The notes under the pieces were generated by a model, which saw only the letters and a list, made by a program, of their open reading frames with translations, was not told the origin of the DNA and did no database searches. 64,000 nt of DNA from the NCBI RefSeq assembly GCF_003614185.1, contig NZ_KZ987724.1:2924171-2988170 (forward strand), read 5' to 3'. The position numbers and the translations under genes were made by a program. Origin of the DNA: Paenibacillus aceti (GTDB lineage: Bacteria > Bacillota > Bacilli > Paenibacillales > Paenibacillaceae). Positions 19,400 to 29,118 of the stretch are shown here, one piece after another. The first letter of the stretch is position 1. Every line of letters begins with the position of its first letter.

Positions 19400-20371
19400 C
19401 TATTGCAGGAGGTTAGGCATATCATCATTCGCTCCCAGTTGATTGCTCTTGTAGGGATACCCCGGGTCATACGGCAGTACAAGAATACTGACATCATTCA
19501 CATGAGAGAAACGGTGCATAAGCAGCACCTTCGCCCGATTGGCTATATCATTCGCCTCTGTAACAGTGATCTGCGGATTTACGCTGATCTTGGCGACCAC
19601 CCTCACATAATGCCCGTGCTCGAGGGCGCGCAAATCCTCAACGGTGATAATCCCATGGACGCGCTGAACCGTCTCTATGAACCGTTCGGTATCCTCTTCC
19701 ACGAGCGTTGTAGCTATCAAGCCGCTGATCGTTCTCTTCACCATCAAGTAAGCGCGATAAGCCACAATAAAGGCGACAATAATGGCTGCAATCGGATCAA
19801 AATATAGCATCACGGGTACATCTAGCGCATGACCCGTCATCGCTCCAAATATACCAAGCATAACGATAATAGAACAATATAGCGAATAGCGGTGGTTCTC
19901 CGCATAACTCTCTCGTTCCTTCTCCGATTGTGCAGAGGCTGAACGATACTGAATTTGAAAGAGCACTTCCTTGATCACCAGAGCCGCGACGACAACGACC
20001 CCCGCAACATAATCGGGAGCATGAATATCTCCTTCAACAATGGCTGTCATCGTCGTAATGATGGTCTGCAGTGCGCCGAGCAGAATCAATACTGCGATGA
20101 ATACTGCGATGGGCAGATTCAGATTCGCCTGCTGCGTAGCGTTTGGCCGGGAAGCAGGTTGCTTATGGCGATCATACAGCCTCCATTTGACATTCATCAA
20201 CGCATTGGCGACAGCAGACAACACCTCTGATAACGAGTATATGGCATCTGCCAGCATAGCGCGGCTATTAAACAATAAACCTACAGTCCCTTTTAGAGCA
20301 GCTAGGGCGAAATTGCATACCATACTGACTGCAGCAACGGAATCTGTAGCAACAGTTTGTTCGCGTCTCAT
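19400..20371 (-). CDS. CDF-family cation transporter, degenerate metal site
   Basis: 323 residues with the six-helix CDF layout and a C-terminal cytoplasmic domain. Position between secF and recJ matches the CDF-type gene (yrvC region) of relatives. The usual TM2 motif HSxxD reads AIYSLSEV here (His to Tyr, Asp to Glu). The TM5 HxxxD reads NHRYSLY (no Asp). The C-terminal domain ends SILVLPYDP instead of the usual IHVEP. The DPI of TM6 is kept. The fold is clear, but zinc-type transport is questionable; substrate unknown. ATG start after GGGGGG. Confidence 0.8.
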   Translation of the reverse strand: MRREQTVATDSVAAVSMVCNFALAALKGTVGLLFNSRAMLADAIYSLSEVLSAVANALMNVKWRLYDRHKQPASRPNATQQANLNLPIAVFIAVLILLGALQTIITTMTAIVEGDIHAPDYVAGVVVVAALVIKEVLFQIQYRSASAQSEKERESYAENHRYSLYCSIIVMLGIFGAMTGHALDVPVMLYFDPIAAIIVAFIVAYRAYLMVKRTISGLIATTLVEEDTERFIETVQRVHGIITVEDLRALEHGHYVRVVAKISVNPQITVTEANDIANRAKVLLMHRFSHVNDVSILVLPYDPGYPYKSNQLGANDDMPNLLQ

Positions 20372-20411
20372 TATAACCCCCCTGAAGCCCGAGAACTAAT
20401 CATAGAATGAC

Positions 20412-20439
20412 AGAGCCGCGTCGATTACGACGCGGCTCT
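20412..20439. terminator. Perfect 12-bp hairpin after secF
   Basis: AGAGCCGCGTCG / CGACGCGGCTCT with a 4-base loop. The T-run is poor on both strands, so it may be a weak terminator or RNA-stabilising hairpin. Confidence 0.6.
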
Positions 20440-20472
20440 CCATGCCCAGCAACAATACACTTATATAATCGC

Positions 20473-21375
20473 TTAAGCCGCCTTAGCCGGTTTTTTCTTT
20501 TTTCCAATCTTAAGTAAATACCACAGCGGACTGGCAATAAAGATACTGGAATAAGCTCCGAACAGAAGACCGATGGACATCGCCAGGGAGAACATCTTGA
20601 TAGATTCCCCGCCGAGTAAGAATAAGAAGAAGGCGGCGATGAACACCGTCAGAGCCGTGTACAAGGAACGCATGATCGTCTGTGCAATACTATGATCGAC
20701 CAGCTCCTTAAGGTCCTCATCGGTCTTCAATTTGGCAAAGCGCATATTCTCGCGAATCCGGTCAAAGATAACGATCGTATCATTGATAGAGTAACCGATA
20801 ATAGTTAATACAGCAACGATAAACGTAAGGTCGACCTCCAATTGGAAGATCGAGAAGACCGCTATAACCAGAATAGCGTCATGCAACAATGATGCAACTG
20901 CAGCTACAGCAAACCGCCATTCAAAACGGATACTGACATAAATGATAATCCCCAGACAAGCGAACAGAACGGATTTAATCGCATTATGAGCCAGTTCCCT
21001 GGCCATATCCGTATCCACAGTATTGATTTCAAACGCAGCATTCGGATCAAGCTTGCTGATCTCCTGCTTCAGTACCGAATCCTGATCCTCGCTAAGCACT
21101 TCGTTGAACCGGATCGAGATCCGCTGCTCCCCTTCGTTAATCGTGGTTCCATGAGCAATATCTAGCTTCTCCAGAATCGGAGTAATCTCGTCCTTGGTCA
21201 TCGGTTTCGTAATGTTAATGTCAACATTGGAGCCGGATTGAAAGTCTACGCTATAATTCAAACCAAATACAGACAGGAAGACGACACCGATCACCATCAA
21301 AGCGATCGAGAAAGCAAAGAAGTATTTACTTAAGTGTACATAATCCAGTTTCTTAATGCTCTTATCAAAGTGCAC
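20473..21375 (-). CDS. secF: Protein translocase subunit SecF
   Basis: 300 residues with six membrane segments. It partners SecD at the Sec translocon to pull exported proteins across. Seen: NYSVDFQSGSNVDI in the first periplasmic loop, and the conserved GYSINDTIVIFDRIREN near residue 190. The GTG at 21375 (MHFDKSIKK) has AAGGAGA 9-10 bases upstream, inside the secD 3' end, giving an 11-base overlap. Separate secD and secF contrast with the fused SecDF of B. subtilis. Confidence 0.94.
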   Translation of the reverse strand: MHFDKSIKKLDYVHLSKYFFAFSIALMVIGVVFLSVFGLNYSVDFQSGSNVDINITKPMTKDEITPILEKLDIAHGTTINEGEQRISIRFNEVLSEDQDSVLKQEISKLDPNAAFEINTVDTDMARELAHNAIKSVLFACLGIIIYVSIRFEWRFAVAAVASLLHDAILVIAVFSIFQLEVDLTFIVAVLTIIGYSINDTIVIFDRIRENMRFAKLKTDEDLKELVDHSIAQTIMRSLYTALTVFIAAFFLFLLGGESIKMFSLAMSIGLLFGAYSSIFIASPLWYLLKIGKKKKPAKAA

Positions 21376-22618
21376 GAATTTCACTCTCCTTAACACCGAA
21401 GTATTTCGGTTTCATCAGCTTACCCGCTTTAAGCAGCAAGTGAAGAAGGAACCGGGAGAAGTAGATATTCGTGGCGAAGCTAAGCACGATTTCCACAATG
21501 AGTACAAGGGCGAAGCCTTTTACCGATCCTGTTCCATATGCGTACATCACGATGGCTACGATAATCGTCGTAATGTTGGAGTCCATAACCGTACGGAAGG
21601 AATGCTTGCCCCCCGCTTTAACCGCGGACATTACGCTCTTACCGCTCTTAAGCTCTTCTCGGATCCGCTCATTGGTAATGATATTGGCATCGACGGCCAT
21701 CCCAATCCCGAGTATAATCGCCGCAATCCCCGGCAAAGTTAGCGTGAAATTCGCCCAAGCGAACACGGCTATAAGCAGCCAGGTATGCAGGATCAGGGAG
21801 AAGCTGGCGATTAGGCCTGGCACCCGGTACATCCCGATCATGAATATCAAAATAAATGCTGAGCCGATCAAACCTGCCTCAATCGTAGAGGTCAAAGACT
21901 GCTGACCGAGAGTTGCCCCGATACTTTGTGAGTATTTCTCTGTCAGCTTCAGTGGCAGAGCGCCCAGGTTGATAACGTCGCGAAGCTCATTCGCCTTAAC
22001 CCGATCGCCACCTACGCTGATTGAAGCTGTTCCATCAGTAAGGACAGCTTGTACAGTTGGATCAGAGATCAATTCATCATTCATATAAATAGCAAGTGGT
22101 TGACCGAGCAAACGTTTCGTTACTTCAGCAAATTTATCTTTACTCTTCACTTTGATGCTGACCAGAGGCTCGTTCATCTGTCCGAGCTCGACCTTGGCGC
22201 CGTTCTCAGCGAAGTCAGTACCGATCATTTCAATTTTGTTATATTCATCTGCATTCTTCTCAGTTCCATCTTTACTACGGAACGTCAATTCCGCAGGCTC
22301 TTTCATCATTTTGCGGACCTCAGACTCATCGGTTACACCGGCCAATTTAACACGAATCCGGTTCGTTCCCTCCGTAGTAACCTCAGGCTCGCTCGTTCCG
22401 AGCTTGTTGGCGCGTTTCTCCAAGCTTTGCGCTGTTTTGACCAGCGATTCCTTGGTAACTTTTGTCCCGCCCTCCAAAGGTGAAGCCTCATACAAAATCT
22501 CGAAACCGCCTTTTAAATCCAGGCCGAGACGCATGCTTTTCAATAAACCTGGGGTTGACCAACACATTATGGCTGTTACGACAACCACCACGGATATGAA
22601 TGCCACTATTCTTTTCAT
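21365..22618 (-). CDS. secD: Protein translocase subunit SecD
   Basis: 417 residues: an N-terminal membrane anchor, the LGLDLKGGFEILYE motif near residue 32, a large extracytoplasmic domain, then five membrane segments. GMAVDANIITNERIREE is near residue 325. It is shorter than E. coli SecD but normal for Bacillota. The ATG at 22618 is preferred; the 35-residue upstream extension lacks a ribosome site. Downstream overlap with secF indicates translational coupling. Confidence 0.94.
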   Translation of the reverse strand: MKRIVAFISVVVVVTAIMCWSTPGLLKSMRLGLDLKGGFEILYEASPLEGGTKVTKESLVKTAQSLEKRANKLGTSEPEVTTEGTNRIRVKLAGVTDESEVRKMMKEPAELTFRSKDGTEKNADEYNKIEMIGTDFAENGAKVELGQMNEPLVSIKVKSKDKFAEVTKRLLGQPLAIYMNDELISDPTVQAVLTDGTASISVGGDRVKANELRDVINLGALPLKLTEKYSQSIGATLGQQSLTSTIEAGLIGSAFILIFMIGMYRVPGLIASFSLILHTWLLIAVFAWANFTLTLPGIAAIILGIGMAVDANIITNERIREELKSGKSVMSAVKAGGKHSFRTVMDSNITTIIVAIVMYAYGTGSVKGFALVLIVEIVLSFATNIYFSRFLLHLLLKAGKLMKPKYFGVKESEIRAL

Positions 22619-22727
22619 CCCGTACTTCGATCCCCTTTCAATTCTCAATATTCCTATTATAGCTACGTGAGAATCGACCGTCAATTTGACCAATTTTGTC
22701 AGTTTTATTACGGCGGCTCTCAACAGT

Positions 22728-22785
22728 GTGTTCAGGAAGGTCCATTTTCAGCACCAAAGCTATTGAACTTCCCTTCCTAGAACAC
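22728..22785. repeat. Short deletion derivative of the MITE-like repeat
   Basis: Imperfect inverted repeat GTGTTCAGGAAGG / CCTTCCTAGAACAC style, enclosing ATTTTCAGCACC and TTGAACTTCC, which are the left and right end blocks of the repeat at 23198. It lies between comN and secD. Confidence 0.6.
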
Positions 22786-22797
22786 AAAAAAGACCCC

Positions 22798-23055
22798 TTA
22801 ATCTAAACGGGATCCACGATAAGCGGAAAGCGTTAAATAATTCATAAAATGGGTTATCTTCAAAGAAAGGATATCATTTACCAATTTGTATAATGGCGGA
22901 AAGCCATCCTTCTCATACTTCTGGCTGACGCAGCTCCATATTTCCTCTTCTGTCACATGTTCATATCCGATCAGCCGGAATTCATCTACCTTGCTACGGC
23001 ATAGATTCTCGATCGTCTCGAACAGTTCCTTCCTCGTGTAATCCTCTTCAGCCAT
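22798..23055 (-). CDS. comN: ComN-like post-transcriptional regulator
   Basis: 85 residues matching the small ComN/YrzD family by position (between spoVB and secD) and by content: YTRKELFETIENLCRSK, then EEIWSCVSQKYEKDG. In B. subtilis ComN affects comE mRNA levels and is tied to DivIVA. No membrane segment. The ATG at 23055 has AAGGAGG 8 bases upstream. Confidence 0.82.
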   Translation of the reverse strand: MAEEDYTRKELFETIENLCRSKVDEFRLIGYEHVTEEEIWSCVSQKYEKDGFPPLYKLVNDILSLKITHFMNYLTLSAYRGSRLD

Positions 23056-23197
23056 TCTTGGTGCCTCCTTCCTCATCCCCATCTACATTAACATTCTACT
23101 TCATTTTCCCGATTCCTGCTTGATAGAATTATCGACTATAAATAAGAGATGAAAATGCGAGGGTAGTGGACTTTTTGAACTTTCTCTTAAATAGCTT

Positions 23198-23373
23198 GTT
23201 CAAAAAGATCGGTTTTCAGCACCGAGAAGATTGGATGAACCTAGGGCCTGAGGAGCGGAGCGTACGTAGTTTGTACGTGAGCATCAGAAGGCCCGGGTGA
23301 ATTCAAGATTCGACGTCGAATAAGCTCCCCGTGTTACTTCGTGATCAAAAGCGAACTTTTTGAACTTCCTCTA
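23198..23373. repeat. MITE-like dispersed repeat, copy 2
   Basis: Bounded by terminal inverted repeats GTTCAAAAAG (23198-23207) and CTTTTTGAAC (23356-23365), with another CTTTTTGAAC immediately left (23171). The interior shares long blocks with 11722-11923. It carries no coding frame. Size and ends fit a miniature inverted-repeat element; no target duplication was established. Confidence 0.75.
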
Positions 23374-23464
23374 AAGACAAGTCATGAATTGGGAGAGGAC
23401 TAGCATATGGTTAATTAACATCGCTATTCGGGAGATGCTCATTTAGGGGAGAGAGGTAATCGAT

Positions 23465-25057
23465 TTGAATAAACAAACCTTTATCCAGGGCACGATGATC
23501 CTGCTCTTGGCAAGTATTATTAATCGCATTCTAGGCTTCATTCCACGTATTATGCTGCCGCGGATCATCGGTACAGAAGGCGTCGGCTTGTATCAATTGG
23601 GTTACCCTTTTTTCCTGGTGATTGTAACGCTTATAGCTGGAGGGATTCCTCTTGCCATCGCCAAGCTGGTAGCCGAGGCAGAGTCGACTGGGAATTCTCA
23701 GCGATCTGCTGCGATTCTAAGGACGAGCCTGGTCTATGCGACTGCTATCGGGTTCCTGTTCACTTTTATATGTCTGTTCGGGGCCCCGTGGGTAAGCCAG
23801 CATATTCTGACCGATCCGCGTGTCTTCCAGACATTCATCGCGATGAGCCCGATGATCGTCATCGTCGCTGTATCTTCCGTATATCGCGGATACTTCCAGG
23901 GCAAGCAGAACATGGTGCCCTCCGCCGTCTCCTCCGTCATCGAGACCGTCGCCAGGATCATCTGCGTTCTATGGTTCTCCTACTTGCTGCTCCCCTGGGG
24001 AATCGAATATGGCGCAGCCGGAGCGATGCTCGGGGTTGTCTTCGGAGAGATTGTCGGCCTAGCTGTTCTGCTCTGGCAATATCAACGTTTTCGCGGCAAA
24101 ATACAGGTCAAACCAAAGCCAGATTCTACAGCATGTACGGATACCGCCGTTGAACAACAAAGTAAAGTCTCCTTCTTCTCGCTCCTTAGACAAATCTTTA
24201 AGGTGGCCCTGCCTGTAACAGGCGGCCGTCTGGTCGGCTCCATGTCCTATCTGCTGGAATCAATCATCACAGCACGCAGCCTCGCCATAGCCGGAATTGC
24301 TACGGCAGTCGCCACTTCTCAATATGGCGCATTGCAAGGTATGGTCATCCCGCTCATGCTGCTGCCCGGTGCGCTTACCTCGTCGCTGGCTATCTCGCTC
24401 GTCCCTTCTCTGGCAGAAGCTCAGGCCAAAGGAGATATGCGAACCATTCATCTGAGATTGCATCAGTCTATCCGGCTGGCACTGGTGACCGGCGCTCCGT
24501 TCGCGGCCATTATGTATGTCCTGGCTGAACCGCTGTGCTTGCTTCTGTATGACAATGTTAGTGTGGCCGGAATGCTTAAGGTCATGGCCCCTATCGCTCT
24601 CTTCTCCTACGCTCAGGCTCCGCTGCAAGCCACGCTGCAGGCACTCGATAAGCCTGGACGCGCGCTGATCAATACTCTGATCGGTGCGGTCGTGAAGCTC
24701 ATTCTCATCTATTATTTGGCGTCGAATCCTAGCCTGGGCATCTATGGAGCTATCTTCGCGATTATTATCAATATCATTATCGTAACTTTACTGCATGGGA
24801 TCAGCGTATCAAACGCGCTTCGCTTCCGCTTCCCCACTCTGGACATCATTAAGGTTGGCGGCCTGATGATCATCATGAGTGCAGCAGCGGCCTATCTTTA
24901 CAATGAGCTTGTACTCATCAGTAACCAAGGCCTTCATTTCATCGTTACTTGCTTAATCGCTGGCGTTATTTATTTGATTCTGGCGGCTTGTCTGAGATTG
25001 ATAGATTGGCATGATATTAAGCGGATTCCAATTTTGCGTAGATGGATCAAGAGCTAA
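23465..25057 (+). CDS. spoVB: Stage V sporulation protein B (MOP flippase)
   Basis: 530 residues with about 14 membrane helices of the MATE/MOP flippase fold. SpoVB is the lipid II-type flippase for spore cortex synthesis. Seen: the N-terminal GTMILLLASIINRILGFI and PRIIGTEGVGLYQL motifs, and a cytoplasmic loop near residue 220. The start is TTG, preceded by GAGAGAGG. Together with yrzE it forms a short plus-strand unit. Confidence 0.93.
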   Translation: MNKQTFIQGTMILLLASIINRILGFIPRIMLPRIIGTEGVGLYQLGYPFFLVIVTLIAGGIPLAIAKLVAEAESTGNSQRSAAILRTSLVYATAIGFLFTFICLFGAPWVSQHILTDPRVFQTFIAMSPMIVIVAVSSVYRGYFQGKQNMVPSAVSSVIETVARIICVLWFSYLLLPWGIEYGAAGAMLGVVFGEIVGLAVLLWQYQRFRGKIQVKPKPDSTACTDTAVEQQSKVSFFSLLRQIFKVALPVTGGRLVGSMSYLLESIITARSLAIAGIATAVATSQYGALQGMVIPLMLLPGALTSSLAISLVPSLAEAQAKGDMRTIHLRLHQSIRLALVTGAPFAAIMYVLAEPLCLLLYDNVSVAGMLKVMAPIALFSYAQAPLQATLQALDKPGRALINTLIGAVVKLILIYYLASNPSLGIYGAIFAIIINIIIVTLLHGISVSNALRFRFPTLDIIKVGGLMIIMSAAAAYLYNELVLISNQGLHFIVTCLIAGVIYLILAACLRLIDWHDIKRIPILRRWIKS

Positions 25058-25123
25058 CTTGTCATAACCGTTCAAGCTTGACCATAAAATAGGTACCATT
25101 AATATGGAATGGAGGATCGCGTC

Positions 25124-25516
25124 ATGAATTTCATCCGCCGTATAGCTTCAATTCGCATTTCCCATCCGACTTTGTCCGGCCTGTGGTACGCTTTTCTCTG
25201 GATGATGATCGGTGCTCTCGCATTATCCCTGTTACTGCAATTCGACATGCTAGAGGAACAAGAGCTCAACTTATACACATACATTGTTCATTCGATTGCT
25301 ATTCTGTTCGGAGGGCTAGTCTCCGGCAAACGGGCGCAAATGAAGGGATTATACCAAGGCTCCATAACCGGTCTGATCTATGGCATTCTCGTCTTCGTGA
25401 TCAGCTTCCTCGCCCTGGACAGCTCGATTCAATGGGCTACACTAGCCTGGCTGCTCCCGGCACTGGCGATCGGAGCGATCGGGGGCGTGTTCGGAGTGAA
25501 TTTGAATCGACGATAG
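25124..25516 (+). CDS. yrzE: TIGR04086 family membrane protein (YrzE-like)
   Basis: 130 residues with four hydrophobic helices. The motif FGGLVSGKRAQMKGLYQGSI near residue 70 is typical of this small family, which lies next to spoVB and yajC in Bacillus. Function unknown. ATG at 25124 with GGAGG upstream. Confidence 0.85.
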   Translation: MNFIRRIASIRISHPTLSGLWYAFLWMMIGALALSLLLQFDMLEEQELNLYTYIVHSIAILFGGLVSGKRAQMKGLYQGSITGLIYGILVFVISFLALDSSIQWATLAWLLPALAIGAIGGVFGVNLNRR

Positions 25517-25683
25517 TTAGGTACTGACCAGTTGCACATCAATTGCTAATAGACGAGCATTAGGTCGCTCAGTATCGTAATAGCAGGCGCGCATTAGACG
25601 TACATTAAGACCTCTGCAAGCCCACCAAATGTACACCAGAGCACAGCAGAAAGACATTAGATCGCTCTGCACGCACGACAGAT

Positions 25684-25917
25684 GCACACCCGCACCCCCA
25701 AACACACATTAGGACGTTCAGTATACACACCTCAGACGAATACCAGATACGCATTAGGACAGTACGCGCACATCAGGACACTCTGCACACCAAACGCAAC
25801 GCACACCGGTACACCCAAAACACACATTAAGAATTCAGTATACGCACCTCAGACAAATACCAGACACGCATTAGGGCGGTACACGCATATCAGGACACTC
25901 TGCACACCAGACACATC
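25684..25917. repeat. Two-copy 117-bp tandem repeat
   Basis: Copy 1 is 25684-25800 and copy 2 is 25801-25917. Landmarks such as TTCAGTATAC, CACCTCAGAC, ACGCATTAG and ATCAGGACACTCTGCACACC recur at exactly 117-base spacing. A more decayed partial unit extends left to about 25540. Between yrzE and yajC; no supported gene. Confidence 0.85.
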
Positions 25918-25923
25918 AAAAAA

Positions 25924-26400
25924 CCTGCAAATATGCAGGAATTTAGTAGATACCTCCGCCCGAAAGAGTAAATTCCTGCGTAAATGCATCCTTTTTCTCC
26001 AAACTAGCTCGATTCCAGCCCAAAGTGGGGAAAAGCCTGCACTTTTGCAGGAATTTCCTCAAAACAGGGGAATTCAGGTGCAAAAGCCTGCACTTTCGCA
26101 GGCTTTTGCAAAGCACCTAAGTGACCCCGAGCTCTAACGAAACTCCATATCGTTATTCTCACGAAATCAGCAGCTACCGGAATCTAACGAAACGCCATAT
26201 CGTTATTTGGGTGAAAATCCGCCATCTAGCCCCTTTTTTGCCGCAATAGCGATACCCTGTTTCGTTAGATTTCCAAATCGCTCCTTTTGACGCAAATAGC
26301 GATACCCTGTTTCGTTACAATTAGTTAGAACGTTCGAGCATCCTCAGTTTCGTGTTCGCCAAGTGACACATTTATTAACAACCTGCACGTTTGCAGAACT
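25924..26400. repeat. Composite hairpin / inverted-repeat element, copy C
   Basis: Palindromes CCTGCA..TGCAGG occur at 25924-25939, 26036-26051 and 26087-26102, with a partial one at 26383. Then come two forward TAACGAAAC motifs (26135, 26185) and two inverted GTTTCGTTA motifs (about 26245-26271 and 26294-26318). From 26131 on it parallels 117-305 closely in order, spacing and sequence. It ends about 140 bases before the yajC terminator. Confidence 0.85.
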
Positions 26401-26536
26401 TCCTAAAGAGCAGGGAACTCTAATCTAAAAAGCTCACACTTTCGGGCCCGTTTAAGCATTTTCGAAGTTCTCGAAAGCACCTTTGAAATTATCAAAAGTT
26501 TCCAGTCCTGCAGCGGGAAGTAGCTTCCATATCCAA

Positions 26537-26566
26537 ACAAAAAAAGAGCCCGATTCAGGCTCTTTT
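26537..26566 (-). terminator. Terminator of the ruv-queA-tgt-yajC operon
   Basis: AAAAGAGCCTGAATCGGGCTCTTTTTTT on the minus strand, directly after the yajC stop. Confidence 0.92.
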
Positions 26567-26572
26567 CTCATC

Positions 26573-26884
26573 CTATTTTTCTGGCTCGGAAACTCGGTGA
26601 CTGATCGCGCTGCGTTCAAATGTAAGCTTGGTTACATCGTTGACGCGCAATACGACGATGTCGTCTGTCATCTCCAAGATCGTACCATGCAAGCCGCCGA
26701 TCGTTACAATCTTATCGCCCTTTTGCAATGCATTCAGCATGTTATTGCGCGTTTGTTGCTTTTTCTTTTGCGGACGAATCAGCAAGAAATAAAATACCGC
26801 AAACATAATGATCAAAGGCACAATAAAGGATAGCAATTGGCCAGATGTCGATGGTGTTGCTGTACCTTCTGCAAGTTGAAACAT
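26573..26884 (-). CDS. yajC: Preprotein translocase subunit YajC
   Basis: 103 residues with one N-terminal membrane helix (about 18-38) and the signature YFLLIRPQKKKQQTRNNML. The cytoplasmic part carries KGDKIVTIGGLHGTI. It is an accessory of SecDF. Last gene of the operon, 33 bases after tgt. Confidence 0.94.
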   Translation of the reverse strand: MFQLAEGTATPSTSGQLLSFIVPLIIMFAVFYFLLIRPQKKKQQTRNNMLNALQKGDKIVTIGGLHGTILEMTDDIVVLRVNDVTKLTFERSAISHRVSEPEK

Positions 26885-26917
26885 ACTCTTCCTCCTTCCA
26901 TTTATATCCTGATCCCT

Positions 26918-28066
<1,149 letters not shown>

Positions 28067-28082
28067 TCATTCCTCCGTAAGC

Positions 28083-29111
28083 CTAGTATATAAACATTGC
28101 ATCGCCGAAACTGAAGAAGCGGTATCTCTGTATAATCGCTTCCTGATAAGCATTCAATATATTCTCCCGGCCAGCTAATGCGCTAACTAACATCACCAGC
28201 GTAGATTTAGGCAAATGAAAATTAGTAATCAGAGCATCGACCAGCTTAAACTCATATCCGGGATAAATGAAAATTCCTGTCCAGCCATTGCTCTTCACAA
28301 TCGGACCGTCGCCGCATTTCTGCGCTACCGTCTCCAGCGTCCGCGCCGAAGTCGTGCCTACAGCCACGACCCTGCCGCCCCGTTGCTTCGTGGCATTTAG
28401 CAGATCGGCTGTCTCCTGCGGCAGCATATAATATTCCTCATGCATCACATGGTCTTCGACCCGTTCTACAGACACCGGGCGGAATGTTCCCAAGCCCACA
28501 TGCAGTGTGACAAAGGCAATATCTATACCCTTATCGCGAATCTGTCCAAGCAATTCCTCGGTGAAATGCAGACCGGCTGTAGGCGCCGCCGCTGATCCTT
28601 CATGCTTGGAATAGACCGTCTGATAGCGTTCCTGATCATCCAGTCTCTCTTTAATATAAGGAGGTAGTGGCATTTGCCCCAGCCGATCGAGGATCTCATT
28701 GAATATCCCATCGTAGGAGAAGCGCAGCACTCGGCCACCCATCTCTTCCTCCGATTCAATGACGGCCTTCAATTCATCGCTGAAGACGATTACCGCACCA
28801 GTTTTAAGCTTCTTGCCTGGTTTAACGAGCGCTTCCCAGCGGTCATTGCCCAAATTTTTGAGCAGCAGCACCTCCGCCTTGGCCCCTGTATCTTCCTTGA
28901 TACCGAACAGACGGGCCGGGAGCACCCTTGTATCATTCAATACAAGCGTATCTCCAGGCTGCAAATACTCAATTATCTCAGAAAAATGGTGATGCTCGAC
29001 GCCGCCGGTCTGCTTATTCAGTGTCAGCAGGCGCGAAGCGCTCCGCTCCGCTAGAGGAGTCTGGGCAATCAGTTCCTCGGGGAGCTCGAAGTCATACATA
29101 TCTATATCCAT
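28083..29111 (-). CDS. queA: S-adenosylmethionine:tRNA ribosyltransferase-isomerase
   Basis: 342 residues. It makes epoxyqueuosine in tRNA from preQ1 and SAM. Seen: [15 protein letters not shown] at the N-terminus, [14 protein letters not shown] near 55, [12 protein letters not shown] near 178, and [10 protein letters not shown] near 205. ATG at 29111 follows AAGGAA. It begins 7 bases after the SpoIID-like gene ends and is followed closely by tgt. Confidence 0.96.
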   Translation of the reverse strand: MDIDMYDFELPEELIAQTPLAERSASRLLTLNKQTGGVEHHHFSEIIEYLQPGDTLVLNDTRVLPARLFGIKEDTGAKAEVLLLKNLGNDRWEALVKPGKKLKTGAVIVFSDELKAVIESEEEMGGRVLRFSYDGIFNEILDRLGQMPLPPYIKERLDDQERYQTVYSKHEGSAAAPTAGLHFTEELLGQIRDKGIDIAFVTLHVGLGTFRPVSVERVEDHVMHEEYYMLPQETADLLNATKQRGGRVVAVGTTSARTLETVAQKCGDGPIVKSNGWTGIFIYPGYEFKLVDALITNFHLPKSTLVMLVSALAGRENILNAYQEAIIQRYRFFSFGDAMFIY

Positions 29112-29118
29112 ATACTGT

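Noticed and set aside
25682-26137. 151-codon frame over the tandem and hairpin repeats
   Set aside because: It stays open only because the 117-bp unit is a multiple of three. It has no ribosome site and runs into non-coding palindromes.
25924-26400. Possible CRISPR array
   Set aside because: Repeats are palindromes and inverted motifs at irregular spacing, without uniform spacers or cas genes.
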